Positions 10,173 to 21,187 of a stretch of DNA of 64,000 bases are shown piece after piece. Each line of letters begins with the position of its first letter. Positions within the stretch are counted from its first letter, which is position 1. Below the pieces are notes generated by a model, which was not told the origin of the DNA, ran no database searches, and worked only from the letters and a program-made list of their open reading frames with translations. Origin of the DNA: Prinsepia uniflora (Eukaryota; Streptophyta; Magnoliopsida; Rosales; Rosaceae); NCBI GenBank assembly GCA_032719365.1, contig CM064867.1:64044136-64108135 (forward strand), given 5' to 3'. Both the position numbers and the translations under genes were made by a program.

Positions 10173-10660
10173 TTAAGCAGCCTCAGCGACGGTCATGGTT
10201 TCTTGTTTGTCGCAAGGGTTGAGCTTCGTCAGGGCGGTTTGATAGCACGACCGGGCTGATTGTTGGTTACCGCGGACCTGACCAGTGCCCATGATGGTAG
10301 GGAACTTCATGAGAAGAGACCGAGTAGAGATAACGGCGCTAGGTTGGTTGAGTAGTCCCCTGCCCAAAATGACGGTATAGGCCGTGGGCCAATCGACCAC
10401 AAGGTAAGTGGTGATGGCCGTCGCAATTCTAGGCGCACTGCCCAGAGAGATGGGCAAGGAGATGGTGCCAAGGGGCATAACAGAATCGCCCGAGAAGCTG
10501 AGTAGCGGAGGACCAGCATGGGTGAGGCTCGTGGGGTTGATGCCCAACTGGTTGAAAGTGTCCATAAAGAGGACGTTCACGGAGCTGCCAGTGTCCACCA
10601 AAACCCGCCCTACATCGAAATTGGCTATTTGAGCTCGGATGATCAATGGATCATCGTGGG
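10173..10660 (-). pseudogene. Tat aspartic protease
   Basis: The minus frame includes VLVDTGSSVNVLF with an intact DTG catalytic box. It is followed by LSFSGDSVMPLGTISLP and the AYTVILGRGLLNQ flap/end block typical of Tat proteases. It is the C-terminal part of a 302-codon open frame (10173-11081) that starts in gag, so gag and protease share a frame here, and it ends with a stop before RT. Confidence 0.85.
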
Positions 10661-11081
10661 GAAAAATGACTCCCCGTTCTTCTTCCTCGGTGAGGGTGAT
10701 GGGCGTCCACCCTGCCCCTGCGACCTTGGCGGCACGTCCATTCTCGATGTTGAAGATTTGGTGGTTGGATGTCGTAGCTCGCAGGAAGCTCTTCTTTCCC
10801 CATTGGAGTTGTAAGAGGAAGCAATGGTGGTTGGATGTCGTAGCTCGCAGACCTTGCGCAAGGCGCGCATGCTGGAGAAACTGGTTGATCTTCCTCTCCC
10901 TTACGAGTGCTTCTACGATGTCGCGGAAGGCCACGCATTCGTCGATGGTATGGCCGTTGAACTTGTGGTACTGGCAATACAGGTTGGATTGGATGCCCGG
11001 GCGGGGGCCGGGTGGCCGTGCTCGTGGCTTGGGTATTGTGCCTTCGATGTTCATTAAGAAATTCTCCAGGGAGGTGTTCAA
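10661..11081 (-). pseudogene. Tat gag C-terminal part with CHHC knuckle
   Basis: The frame carries YCQYHKFNGHTIDEC, a C-x2-H-x4-H-x4-C knuckle characteristic of Tat gag, then FRDIVEALVRERKINQFL. Between the knuckle and the protease a 26-bp direct repeat (10759-10784 and 10825-10850) gives a duplicated LRATTSNH peptide. This is probably a local tandem duplication that kept the frame. Confidence 0.8.
10759..10850. repeat. 26-bp direct repeat in gag
   Basis: TGGTTGGATGTCGTAGCTCG occurs within both copies (10759-10784 and 10825-10850), 66 bp apart, an in-frame 22-codon duplication. It is a local event in this copy as far as the window shows. Confidence 0.8.
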
Positions 11082-11852
11082 GATGGAATATGTTTCGTAC
11101 TTCGATGTGGGTCCCGTGTGGGGTTTTTCTGACTAGTGGGGGCTCGGCCCCCACCCCTTGTTGTGGTACTTGTCTCTCCTTTTATGATCATTGATGTACG
11201 TCCCCTTCTACTTACAGGAGTGCGAGTCAGACTGGTGATCCGTATGCGTGTTATTGATTGGTGGAGGTGACTGTGCCTGCAAGCTGTTTGGAGGTAGGGG
11301 ATGTGCGTTAGTCGGGTCGAGTCGGGGCCCCACCTGGGGAGAGTTGAAGTGTTCTGCCTTGGCGTGTATTGTCGCTTGCCTCATGAGTTCATTATAATCA
11401 TCCCAACCCTGGGTGAAGGCATGGTACTTGAAGGTGGACTCCCGCAGCCTGTTGAGGAAAGCCCGATAGGCAGCCTTGTCATCTATCTCATGGCACTTGG
11501 AGTATTCGAAGCTGAATCGAGCGGAATATTGGCGTAGGGGCTCGCCATCTCCCTGTCGGAGGGTACCCAGGTGTTCCGTTGTGAGTAATCGATCCGTCTA
11601 AATCATGAACTGGTTTAAAAAGACTTTATGTAATCGGTCAAACGAGTCGATCGATTGCGGTTCCAGCCAATAGAACCCGTTGAGTGCGGCCCCAGTGAGG
11701 GTGGAGCTGAAAATCAGACACTGCGCTTCGTCGGAGAGATTTCTGAAGGCTAGTGCGGAGTTATAATTGTTGATATGAGTGTCTGGGTCTCCTTGTCCGT
11801 CGTATAAGGCGATCTTTAGGGGCTTAACCTCCGTCTCATGGAGGTACCGCAT
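11082..11852 (-). pseudogene. Tat gag capsid core
   Basis: Minus-strand frames show LKIALYDGQGDPDTHINNYNS, then LTGAALNGFYWLEPQSIDSF and FLNQFM. Beyond a frame change come FSFEYSKCHEIDDKAAYRAF and FKYHAFTQGW. The order matches the retrotransposon gag core of the Tat lineage. In-frame stops at 11597 and near 11150 break it. Confidence 0.8.
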
Positions 11853-12074
11853 GATGCGGTATGTGAAGGGACCGATGTTGGTCTAGTGTCTGGGCAGTGT
11901 CCTGGCTTTTGGTTTGGTGGCCTCCAGCTCCCGAACACACTGGAGGAGTTCCTGGACCACCTCGTCTGATCGGTTGGGTTGATCTGACCCGGTCGACCGG
12001 TCACCGGTTGTCCGGTCCTTGGCTGGCGAATGATTTGTACTACCGCCGCCCCTAGTCTTCCCGGGTTGTGACGG

Positions 12075-12644
12075 CTATCGCCCAAACGACACCTTGGTCG
12101 AGCTGGCATTGTCTTCCGGCTGGTGCCTTACGACTGGTGAGGGGGGACTGCCTGGAAGCTGGGTGGAAAGCCGTGGATGCCGTGCCGGTCGATGTGCCGA
12201 TCCGGACCGTGACCGAGCGCCCTGGGATAGTAGTGGCAGGGGCGGTTGTGTTTGGATGCGAGGGTCATGAGTGGGGTAAGTCAGACGGTTAGCGTAGGCC
12301 TGCGTCTGTCTCTTGTCGAGCAGTTCACGGGCGTCGTGGTAGATCTGCATACCCGAGGGACCAGGAAAGTCGGTCTGGTGGAAGAGAAGGCGACTGGACA
12401 TCTCCGGTCGGCAAGTGTTGCCAATCTCGACTCGGCAGGCATCGAACTCCTGCCGACGAGATGCAGCGGCCAGGGCCCGTTTGGTTGCCTCCCGCTGTTC
12501 CTCAAGTTCCTCGCGTGTGGATTGTAGGATGGCCAGGGTGCTTCCATGCTGCTCCCCCCACATGTGGTCCCTGCTCTCGATGGCAGCATTGTTTTTCCTG
12601 AGTTCGACAACCTCCGACCGGAGGGTTCTCAGCATCTCGAGCAT
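12075..12644 (-). pseudogene. Tat gag N-terminal part
   Basis: The 189-codon minus frame begins MLEMLRTLRSEVVELRK. Its first 70 residues are rich in Glu, Arg, Leu and Gln in a coiled-coil-like pattern; a basic, Pro/Ser/Arg-rich tail follows. It is the first frame after the PBS and LTR, the expected place for gag. A frameshift or stop separates it from the capsid core. Assignment rests on position and composition rather than a motif. Confidence 0.6.
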
Positions 12645-12782
12645 ATCCTCGGAAGGCAGGCTTGTTCAGGCTCGGTTGGGATCTCCTTGAGGGGTGTTAT
12701 TGAGCTCACCGTCATCCCGTTCGGCAAACATTATGCGTTGGCAGAGGGTTGAGCGAAGGTATGTGAGTTAGTGGGACGGAGT

Positions 12783-12804
12783 CGTTCCCACAGACGGTGC
12801 CAAT
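12783..12804 (-). other. Tat primer-binding site region
   Basis: The minus-strand sequence ATTGGCACCGTCTGTGGGAA follows the LTR end directly. It is one base from the TGGCGCCGTCTGTGGGAA-type sequence found after the 5' LTR of many plant gypsy elements. Confidence 0.75.
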
Positions 12805-13065
12805 TGTTTGATATGGAAATGGACCAACTTGATGAGACCCACTGGGGGATCTGGGACCAGCTGCGTGGTGCTTTGGGCCCGCTGGAGGCATTGCCGCTCG
12901 GCGGGTATCCTGCAAAGACTTCACACCGATGTGGTGTCCACCAAAGGGACTCCGATACCTAAGTTAGTATCTGCACGCCGAAGGGCAAGGGAAATACAGT
13001 AATCTGCACAGGGTCTCTGAGAGCTTACCTTTGTGAAGGGTTTCAAGGTATTTATAGTAGCCATA
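12805..13065 (-). mobile_element. Tat 5' LTR, downstream half
   Basis: On the minus strand the LTR ends CCATATCAAACA at 12805. The upstream half lies at 21849-22141, displaced by the 13066-21848 element, so the whole LTR is about 554 bp. This half holds the TATA box and the presumed transcription start with CTTTG-rich leader sequence. Confidence 0.75.
13049..13056 (-). promoter_or_regulatory. TATA box of Tat LTR
   Basis: TATAAATA on the minus strand (context CTACTATAAATACC) is followed about 25 bp downstream by CCCTTCACAAAGG, a typical LTR core promoter. The coding-free element inserted about 10 bp upstream of it, cutting off the upstream promoter. Confidence 0.7.
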
Positions 13066-15017
13066 TGTAACGACCCGTCCTGAATTCCAGGAATAGATTA
13101 GTAACTAATCAGGATTGGTGGGGTTAATCAGTGATTAGTTGGGCGAAATCGGACGAACAATGCAAAATGACCGTTTTGGCCCTAGTCGTGGGTAAAACGT
13201 TGAATTTTAATTCGGGCGGTCGAATGGACTGTGACCAATGACCGTGGCATATTTTGGGACGTCACGAGTTCATAGACAGGTGGTACGTTCGATTCCGACA
13301 TTCGAGGAAGAAGTTATGACGTTCGGAAGTCGAGGGGTATTTTCGTAATCCAAACGAAAAGGGGAAAAATGTTGACTTTTTGATTGACCACTAATTTTCA
13401 CGCAATTCGAGGACCGTTAGGTAGATCTCGATGCCCTGAGTCCGTAGACAGGCGACATGCAGAAAACGGACGTCGGACGGACAAGTTACGGGTCTAGAAC
13501 GAGGAGGGGTATTTTGGTAAATTGCCAAAGGAAGGGCAAAATGGTAATTTGGCTGTTGAAATTTGAAACAGCCATGAGTGGGAATTTTTTGAATAGAGTG
13601 AGTGACTTGTTTATTCTGCTTAGTGTTTTGTTTAGCAATCAAGTGACAATTGTCACTAGCTGGGGCTAGAATCAGTGGCAATTGGGGCTGACTGGAAGCA
13701 GCATGCCCTGGGACAGTGAGGTGCAGTGTACGGGCTGAATTGATGTATTCATTTGAGAATTTTGAGCAGAGCACTGGTCGCATTGGATGGATTAATTGGA
13801 GTTGTTTGAACAATTCCTGGGACGGTTGGAGAGGGACAGAGAACTGGAGAGATTAGAGAGATGAGATAGAGGCGAAAAAAACGGGAGGACTGAGTGAGAA
13901 CATATACTGGAACCCGAAACTCATTTTTGGACAATTCAAATTCGAATTTGAAATGTAGGCCAGCCCAAGTCAATTTGAGGCTCGAATCAGTCTTTTGGGA
14001 CTTCACTTAGTCGATCCAGATCAAGAATTCGAAGCTCGAAGCCTTGGGAGCCATGGACAGACACGTCGGAGTTTCAGAAAAATCGAGCATTGAGTTGTGA
14101 TTTTGGAGGTAAGTTTTATTGGAATTGGTCACAAAATCCTCTCTATGGTAAGCATGCGATGCTCCCTAACTATTCAATTGATAAAAACAGTGGCTGTTTA
14201 GGGAAACTGGGACGGTGAGCTTCGATTAGAACTTGAGTTCAATTGAGTTGGTTTTAGGCCGTGTTGATTAGACTGATTACCACAAACCCTTAATTAAGTA
14301 TTTTTTTTTATTTTACTTGATGGATCAATTGAGGAAATTAGGTTGATTACGGCAGGAATTGAACAGGGTCGAACACGCGAGTCGCAGACTCGTTTACTAG
14401 GTGAATCGGGTGAGGAAGACAACCGTAGTAGCACTGTAGCAGGCGCGTGAGTTTCATGCGCAGCCACTCACGGCGGCGCGTGAGGGCGCGTGAGCCTGAT
14501 TCTCGAGGTAAGCTCAACACGACTTTTGTCATATGCATGTAACAAACATTTTAGCATTGATTTCGAATTAATCGGACACCGTTTCGATGTTGTTTCGTGG
14601 GTCCGAAGGTTTAGGTTACGTTTTTAACTAACGTTTAATTCCTGGAAATTATGGGAAATTAGTATGCTGTTATTTGAGCCCTTAGTGACACTAAAGAATG
14701 ATTTCGGACAGGATTCGAGATTTCTGGAAAATGTCCAAAATTACGGGAATGCATGCAACGCAAAAACGAGCAATTATGGACGGTCTATGAGTGGACTTTG
14801 GTTTTATAAATTTTATGCATGCATAACTGTTTTATATGGATTATGATTGTGATTATATGATGTTGATTTGGATATTGGTGAATTATAAAGTTTCACGCAT
14901 TTCGAGGCGATTTACGTGCTTGCACGTAAATTGAGGCTTTCCGGTTTTACACTGATTTTCCATACTTATGGTTTTGGATATGATTTCATGAAATGGTTTT
15001 GAAATTGGAAACATAAA

Positions 15018-15213
15018 CTCGGGCATGAGGCCCAATTGTTTTGGAAACCTCGGACTTGGAGTCCAGTTGAGTTATATAATCGGGCTAGGGGCCCAGTTGA
15101 TTTACGAAATCGGGTCGTGGGCCCAGCTGATTTATGAAATCGGGCCATGGGCCCAGCTGATTTATGAAATCGGGCCGTGGGCCCAGTTGATTTACGAAAT
15201 CGGGTCGTGGGCC
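15018..15213 (+). repeat. Tandem cassette, 30-bp GGGCCCAG units
   Basis: About five 30-bp units have the core GTGGGCCCAGYTGATTTAYG. They lie between the inverted arms of this LTR, the place where the LTRs at 738 and 5608 have GTTTAAAGAC units. A repeat-encoded frame (YEIG-x-WAQLI repeats) runs through it and is not credible as a gene. Confidence 0.9.
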
Positions 15214-15817
15214 GCCATGAGTGCATTTGGATGTGTGGAGTCGCCCCAGTTGGGTTTCTTAATCTCAGGAAGGCTGGTTACTATAACCTCGGGTAGGGTC
15301 AGTGGTCTACAGACATTAACTTTGACTTTGAGAAGATTTGGGTTTGAGACCCCGGGTAGCACGCACGTAGCTTTGGAAACCGTGACAGGATTGGTTGTGT
15401 GAATTATATGTGTATATGATATAAATATGATATATGATATGTGATGTGTGGTTACACAGGATTTGAACGGTGGCTCGTGTACTTGGTTTATTTCTGGTTT
15501 GGGCTGAGTCCCTTATGGATTTGGGCGGTGGCCCGTACGGTTGTTTTCATTATGGTTTTGGGCTTAGTCCCACATATGGTTTTTTTTTTTGGATAAATGG
15601 TTTTCGAATGCATGCATGCTTTTTAGTGAAGGGTACAAATGTCTTATAAAATGTTTTTATAAACTTTTGTTTTGTCCACTCACAGCTTTTAATGTTTTGA
15701 CTGCCCTTCAAGTTGACATCGGATGTGGACTGCAGCAGAGACCGAGATATCACATACCTCCTCCGGATCCTGGCATACTCTGATAGCCCAGGAGGGCAAA
15801 GGTTGGAAATATCCCTT

Positions 15818-15838
15818 GTCTGACACTTTGTGTCAGAC
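15818..15838 (+). other. LTR 3'-end hairpin
   Basis: GTCTGACAC pairs perfectly with GTGTCAGAC across a 3-base TTT loop; outer CCC and GGG can extend it. It lies about 55 bp before the LTR end. Equivalent stems with changed but still pairing bases occur in the other LTRs. Confidence 0.6.
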
Positions 15839-15894
15839 GGGGGCAGGGTCATCCAGCACTAATCCCGAGGGGATCGTGATGGGTCCTGTCAGCG

Positions 15895-15906
15895 TGGTAT
15901 CAGAGC
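15895..15906 (+). other. Primer-binding site, tRNA-iMet type
   Basis: TGGTATCAGAGC, three bases after the LTR, is the standard plant retrotransposon PBS complementary to the initiator Met tRNA 3' end. A second copy in matching context (CTGTCAACG then TGGTATCAGAGC) follows at 15951-15962. Confidence 0.9.
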
Positions 15907-15950
15907 AGGTTGGCTTATGGGATACCCAGGACGCTCTGATACTGTCAACG

Positions 15951-15962
15951 TGGTATCAGAGC
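15951..15962 (+). repeat. Duplicated PBS copy
   Basis: This second TGGTATCAGAGC is preceded by ACTGTCAACG, which resembles the LTR end plus spacer. The element at 29034-38210 also has a PBS-like remnant at the equivalent distance (35174-35188, minus), so the duplication seems inherited by the group. Confidence 0.7.
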
Positions 15963-17469
15963 TGGGTTGTCTCTATTCGAGCAACCGCGGAGCTCTTGGA
16001 GTAGTACGCAGGTTGAGGATGTGATATCTCAATGGGCTACAGTTTGTGGTCAACCTGATTATGGGATGCCGGTACAATAGTTAGTAGGACTGTATCGCGG
16101 ATTATTTTGGCTTGGCATGGGATGTCGGGGTTGCCATAGTTCTGTCAGGGTTGACAGTGTGGGACCCTATGGAAGGATGAACGTATTCGTACGTTAGTAT
16201 TTTGATCGTGAGACGGTTAGTTTGGATCGTCTTTCACGATGTCGTAGGATCGGTTCCAACGACTGGTTCGGTGTTATGGCCATTCGATGGTCGGATATTG
16301 TTGAGTTTGGTGGCTATGCCATTGGGAGCAGTCGGATTCGTGGAATCCTAGTTGATTTGACGGTAGGATTGGATTGACGTCTTTACCATGTCGAGACCGC
16401 GGGGTCGGTTAGATTATGGATTATACTGCCTTACGCAGTTGGGTTCAGTGGAACTCTAGGTGTGATCGTGGAACCCTACCTTGGGTGTATTGTTCGGAAA
16501 TGTGAGTTGACGAGTGGTTTGACTTGGAGGATTATTCGAATTTGGATTCGTTAGTCGGTCTAGTCATGTCAGCTTGTGTTGGGACTGCACTTCGCAGTCG
16601 GGGTTGTATTTATCGGTTAGACCTAGTTGGTTGTCGTGCTACTTTAGTTGTGATGGATAGTTGGTGCAACTAAGGTCGTGGATGATCTGGTAGATGACAT
16701 TGGTTTAGTCAAGTTATGACTGGTTAGAGTTTGGATGGACAAGTTATCAGGGTTGGTACTTGTCGATGGAATCCCGGAGCGGGGATACCGAGTAGTTAAA
16801 TACGGGCGGTTGATTCCGTTGGATGCGGAGCCTGGATATCGAGATGTCTGGTAGTTTGGTCTGCGCGAGTTTGTGGCAGACGCTACTACCGAGAGTGGTT
16901 GAAGTTACGGTTGTTGGGAATCGGGGACGTTCAGGGGACGTTTCCTTTTCTCGTATGCGTTGTCAGGGTGATTGTACCCAGAGTTGTTGGGTACGAGGGA
17001 AGTAGAGTTTCTCCTATTCGAGCAGAGGTACGGGGTCGTCGCTCGGTATGAGCGGAGATCCAGGGTTATCAGGTTTGCACATGGTGTGCCGATGCTGATA
17101 TTGATACTAGTGTTAATGATAGTGCGTTGGTGTTAGTACTAGTGCTGGTGCTGGTGCCGGGGATCGTGACGTCTATGGTCAGTTGGCGTAGTGTTGGATC
17201 TGGATGGTGATTTTGATGATCCAGATAGTTGGAGTGTTTATCACTCTTACTTGGATGTTGAGTTGAGGTTGTTGGGACTGAACTTCTTTTCGAAGTGAAT
17301 CCCATATGGTATATTACTCAGGGGAGTAAGTGTCCGATAAGGTCAGATTTTGCCAGCTTAGATGTGTGGATGTTGGGATTGACTTCTTTATGAAGTCAAT
17401 CAAATGTAATGTGTAATCGGTTGAATAGGTAATCGAAAGGTTCGGTTTTGGTACGTCTCGGTAGACGAG

Positions 17470-17790
17470 AATGAAATTTCGGGTTTTTGGAATCATATTT
17501 CTGGATGACGATTCAAGATTTGATTTTGAAACTTGAAAGTGGATTTCTGGATTTGGGTTTTGGAATCGGATTCTGGGTGACGATTCAGGATTTGATTCTG
17601 GAGCTTGACAGTGGATTTCCTTTTATGAATTTGGGTTCGGAATGGTTATTCCAAATACTAGCTTACGGAATGATGATTTCGGATTCGGATTTGGATATGA
17701 TTATAGATATGATTTCTGGGTTTGAATTTGGGATTTCTTACGAAATTGAGAATTCGGATTTGGAATTGGAAATAGATGTTGGGTCGGAGT
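17470..17790 (+). repeat. LTR-derived segment inside internal region
   Basis: The phrases ATTTCGGGTTTTTGGAATC, GGTGACGATTCAGGATTTG and GCTTACGGAATGATG repeat text found inside other LTRs of the superfamily (2700-2860 and 7790-7900). In the related minus element the same block is at 32850-33170. Here it lies outside the LTRs. Confidence 0.75.
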
Positions 17791-18540
17791 TTCGATTTGT
17801 CTAATACTGGATTGGACATATAGACTCCATTATTGAAACGTGATTGGCTACAACCTAGATGGTTGTGGGCTGGTTGATGGGTAGATGTACGTACCTTGTA
17901 CGTTGTCCGGGGTACGATACTGGGCAAACTTGTGGTGCCTAGTGACGGTATATAAGTTATACCATGGGTACGTTGGTGAACGTGTTGGTAGTCGGATTGG
18001 TTATGATACCATTGGATTAGTTGAGGTCGTGGACTTGACATTGGATACTGTACGTTGGGTCATGGTATTTCTGATGGGTCTAGTTACACACAAGTTGAGT
18101 TCTTTGTTGGTGATTGGATACTCAGGTTGAGTGAGTGGGTGGTTCGTGTAACCACGGGTGAGTATATTGTTAGTTTTTAACTGACGACTGTCAAGTGGTG
18201 ACAGTTTGTCGGAGGTGTCAACGAGGATCGTTGAGTGAGGTCTGAGGACTCCCGATGGGAGTAGATATTAGGATAGTTTGGTGATTGAAAAAGGAACCTT
18301 CTAGTTGATGTGTCAATGAAACGGTAGAATTGACAAGTGGTGTCAATTCGGAACGTATGGCTAGTGTTATTTGACGTGGTCGAGTGTAGTCGATAAGACA
18401 CGAGTGTTAGTGGTACGTCTGGGTGCAGACGAGTATTGTTATGGTTAGTAGGTGTACTAGTGTACTCAAGTTTTGAGGTCGATTCTACTTTACACGAGGT
18501 GGTTGTGGAATCAGGATAGTGAAGTTTCGAGAACGAAACT

Positions 18541-18614
18541 AATTAAGGAGGGAAGAACGGTTAGAATTAGGTAGGTTGGAATTTCGAGGACGAAATTAAT
18601 TAAGGAGGGAAGGT
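18541..18614 (+). other. Doubled polypurine tract
   Basis: AATTAAGGAGGGAAG occurs at 18541-18555 and again just before the 3' LTR (18597-18613). Each is preceded by a CGAGRACGAAA block; the period is about 57 bp. The minus element has the same doubling (32017-32034 and 32071-32092). Confidence 0.75.
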
Positions 18615-20499
18615 TGTAACGATCCATCCCAAATTCCTAGATTAGATTGGTGACTAATCACAATTAGTGAGGCTAATCCGTGATTCGTTAGGCGAAATCG
18701 GACGAACGATGCAAAATGACCGTTTTGCCCCTAGGCGTGGGCAAAATGTTGACTTTTTGTTCGGGCGGTCAAATGGATTTTGACCGATGACCGTGACATA
18801 GTTCGTGACGTCACGAGTTCATAGACAGGAGGCACGTTCAATTCCGACATTCGAGGAAGAAGTTATGACGTTCGGAAGTTTAGGGGCATTTTGGTAATTT
18901 TGATTATTGAGGGGCAAATGTTGACTTTTTGACCGAGAGGTCCAATGGCTGAGGGCCAAGGATCGTTACGTAGATCGGGACGATACGAATCCGTAGGCAG
19001 GCGGCACGTTGAAATGGGACTTCGAACGTGAGAGTTATAGGTCACGGAAGTTCGATTTCACTATGCACGTACTTCGAGACAGAGATGATTTGGCAATATC
19101 TGATTGGGCAGATATTTTGTGTGGGTCCCAAGGATAAGTGACAAGTGTCACTCATCCCATTGGCTAGAACCCCCAAATTGTGGATCTAAGTAAATTAAAT
19201 AATATTATAATTATTATTATATAATTAATCGTAACCACACTATATCATATCCATCCATTTCACTTAATCCCTCAAATCCTAGCCATTCAATTAATCCTCT
19301 CTTCTCTCATCAACCACCATTCTTCTTCTTTGTTCATCCTCAAACCCGAACCCCATAACCCATAATCCTCCATTTTCTTTATTTTCTCTCTAACACACAA
19401 ACACCACACACACCTCATTGTCATTCATCCTCTGAGCACAAATATGACCGTGAGGAGGTGGTGAGAGGCTGAGGATAGCAAGACACGGCTGGGGACGACG
19501 GTGGCCACGGCGGGAGGAGGTCGACCGTGAGGTAAAAATATTTAAAATTCGAAGTTTGGTTTTAATGGGTTTTACTCGATTCCTTTAATTGGGTAAGGTT
19601 TCTGGGGACCTAGGGAGAAGTTTGGGATTGGTTTCGAGGCCTAGGACGGCCGGGAGTGGCCTTGAATGGCGGAGGAATGCACGGCAGCCATGGCCGAGCT
19701 TGAAAGGAACGAGTTTGGGTGGTTTTTCGGTTTTTAATTAGTTAGAAAGTTAGGGTTTGATGTTAGGATCAAATTAGAATTAAAAAGGAACGAAATGGAG
19801 TAGAAATGGATGGTTTTGAACGATGAACCAGTCGAGCCGGTCCGGTTCGGTTCGAACCAGTCGAACCCTGTTCGACTGAGGTAGAAGACGGGTGAACAGT
19901 GGGCGCGTGGTCTCACGTGCAGAAGCCTTCCTAGGGCTCGTGGGGGCACGTGAGAGACTATTTGGGAATGTTGTCAGCATGTGAAACACTCTATTCGATG
20001 TAATGAACATTTTGGGACTAGTTTCGTGTCGATCGGACACCGTCTCGATATGTTTCGGGGCATCAGAAGGTTTCAGATAGGGATTAAAAATAGTTAAAAA
20101 TATGGGAAAATTATGGGGCATTAGTGGGAGGTTAATTAAGTAGTTAGTAACCTTCTATTACGATTTGGACAGGTTCGAGAGTCCCGGTGATAGTGATTGG
20201 CTCGGGAGAGTCGTATGGCACGCAAATCGAGACGGCAGCTCAGACTGTCTGTGAGTGGACCTTGTTTTCTAAATTGGTGCATGCATAAATGTTTATTATA
20301 TGTTTTAAATACTTGTTTGTGATACCATGAGTGCATTTGGATGTGTGGTTACGTATAGGCACGTATTTCGAGGTTTCAGCCCTATACGGTGCCTATACGG
20401 GTCTGTATTTTTTTATTGGTCTAAATTAAATGGTTTTGGATTTCTAAAAGGATAAACTCGGGTATGAGACCCATTTGGTTTGGTCTCGGGCATATGACT

Positions 20500-20800
20500 C
20501 TAGTTACGACCTACGGGTCTAAATCGTGGTCGCGACGGGTGTTATGTGCACGATGATCGACGATACGACGCTCGCCTGCGGTTTGGGATGTGTTCCTTCC
20601 GGAGAGGTCAGGACGCACGATTCGTGGTCGGGCAGCCTGGGGAGGCTCGACTTCGGAGTGCTGACGGTTCAGGATATCGATCGGTGATGAGTGCACCATG
20701 ATCTTGTGGTGGTTGCGTCGTTTGATACGTTCACGATGACATACCAGGATTGATGGCGGTCCTGGATAGATGGTTGCACGCATCACTATGATCGGAGTCG
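20500..20800. mobile_element. Unidentified 301-bp insertion in LTR
   Basis: The related LTRs run straight from CATATGACC to AGATATCGGGC (30270-30300, minus). This copy instead has 301 extra bases flanked by TGACT (20495-20499 and 20801-20805). I see no terminal inverted repeat, tRNA-like box or poly-A, and no recognisable protein. It is GC-richer than its surroundings. It could be a small transposon or a filled double-strand break. Confidence 0.55.
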
Positions 20801-20924
20801 TGACTGACCCTTAGATATCGGGCACGGTGCCCAGTTGAGTCATATGTTCGAGCACGAGACCGAGTTGTTTTACATTGATGCTTTCTGGTCATGGACCCTA
20901 GATGGATTTCCAAGTTCATGACGG

Positions 20925-21060
20925 TTTATGGGAACCGGCATGAACTCTGGAAAGGTCATTGTGGTTCATGACGGTTTACGAGAACCGGCACGAACCTTTG
21001 TCAGTTCATTGTGGTACATGACAGTTTATGGGAACCTGTCATGGAGGATGTTGTCTATAT
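20925..21060 (+). repeat. Tandem cassette, CATGACGGTTTATGGGAACC units
   Basis: Three to four diverged units of about 55 bp contain CATGACRGTTTAYGRGAACC. The same unit type occurs in the minus LTRs (30000-30175 and 36190-36366). Confidence 0.8.
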
Positions 21061-21185
21061 GTATATGAATATAATGGATGTTATGGATCATGACGGTTCA
21101 GGGGAACGCATGAATATTTATGTTATGTATATATATGTTCATATACCTTCCTTTACTTGTTTTATTATCTCCTCCGCGGGGGGCG

Positions 21186-21187
<2 letters not shown>

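Larger units (their letters stand above)
13066..15891 (+). mobile_element. 5' LTR (2826 bp), mosaic
   Basis: It starts TGTAACGACCCGTCC and ends GGGTCCTGTCA. Up to about 15215 it tracks the solo LTR at 5608-8791, including the CAGCCATGAGTGGGA-like stretch and palindrome (13643-13656). From about 15216 it tracks the 3' LTR of this element and the minus-strand LTRs at 29034-38210. A perfect donor-like GAG|GTAAGT lies at 14109. Acceptor-like CCCTTCAAG at 15712 is one base from the family form. Confidence 0.85.
15907..18600 (+). mobile_element. Non-coding internal region
   Basis: This 2.7-kb region is rich in G and T, with short irregular repeats of phrases such as GGATTGG and GTTGGG; the longest frames are near 105 codons and overlap LTR-like sequence. 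It aligns in order with the reverse complement of 32035-35215, for example GATGTGATATCTCAATGGGC in both, so it is a shared non-coding core and not random decay of one copy. No gag, protease, RT or integrase motif was seen. Confidence 0.75.

Noticed and set aside
10639..11136. 165-codon plus-strand frame
   Set aside because: Shadow of the Tat gag/protease frame on the minus strand.
12415..12690. Plus-strand Ser/Arg-rich frame
   Set aside because: Antisense to Tat gag N-terminal frame; no motif.
15025..15402. 125-codon frame with repeated WAQLIYEI units
   Set aside because: Direct translation of the 30-bp LTR cassette; the unit length is a multiple of three, which keeps the frame open by chance.
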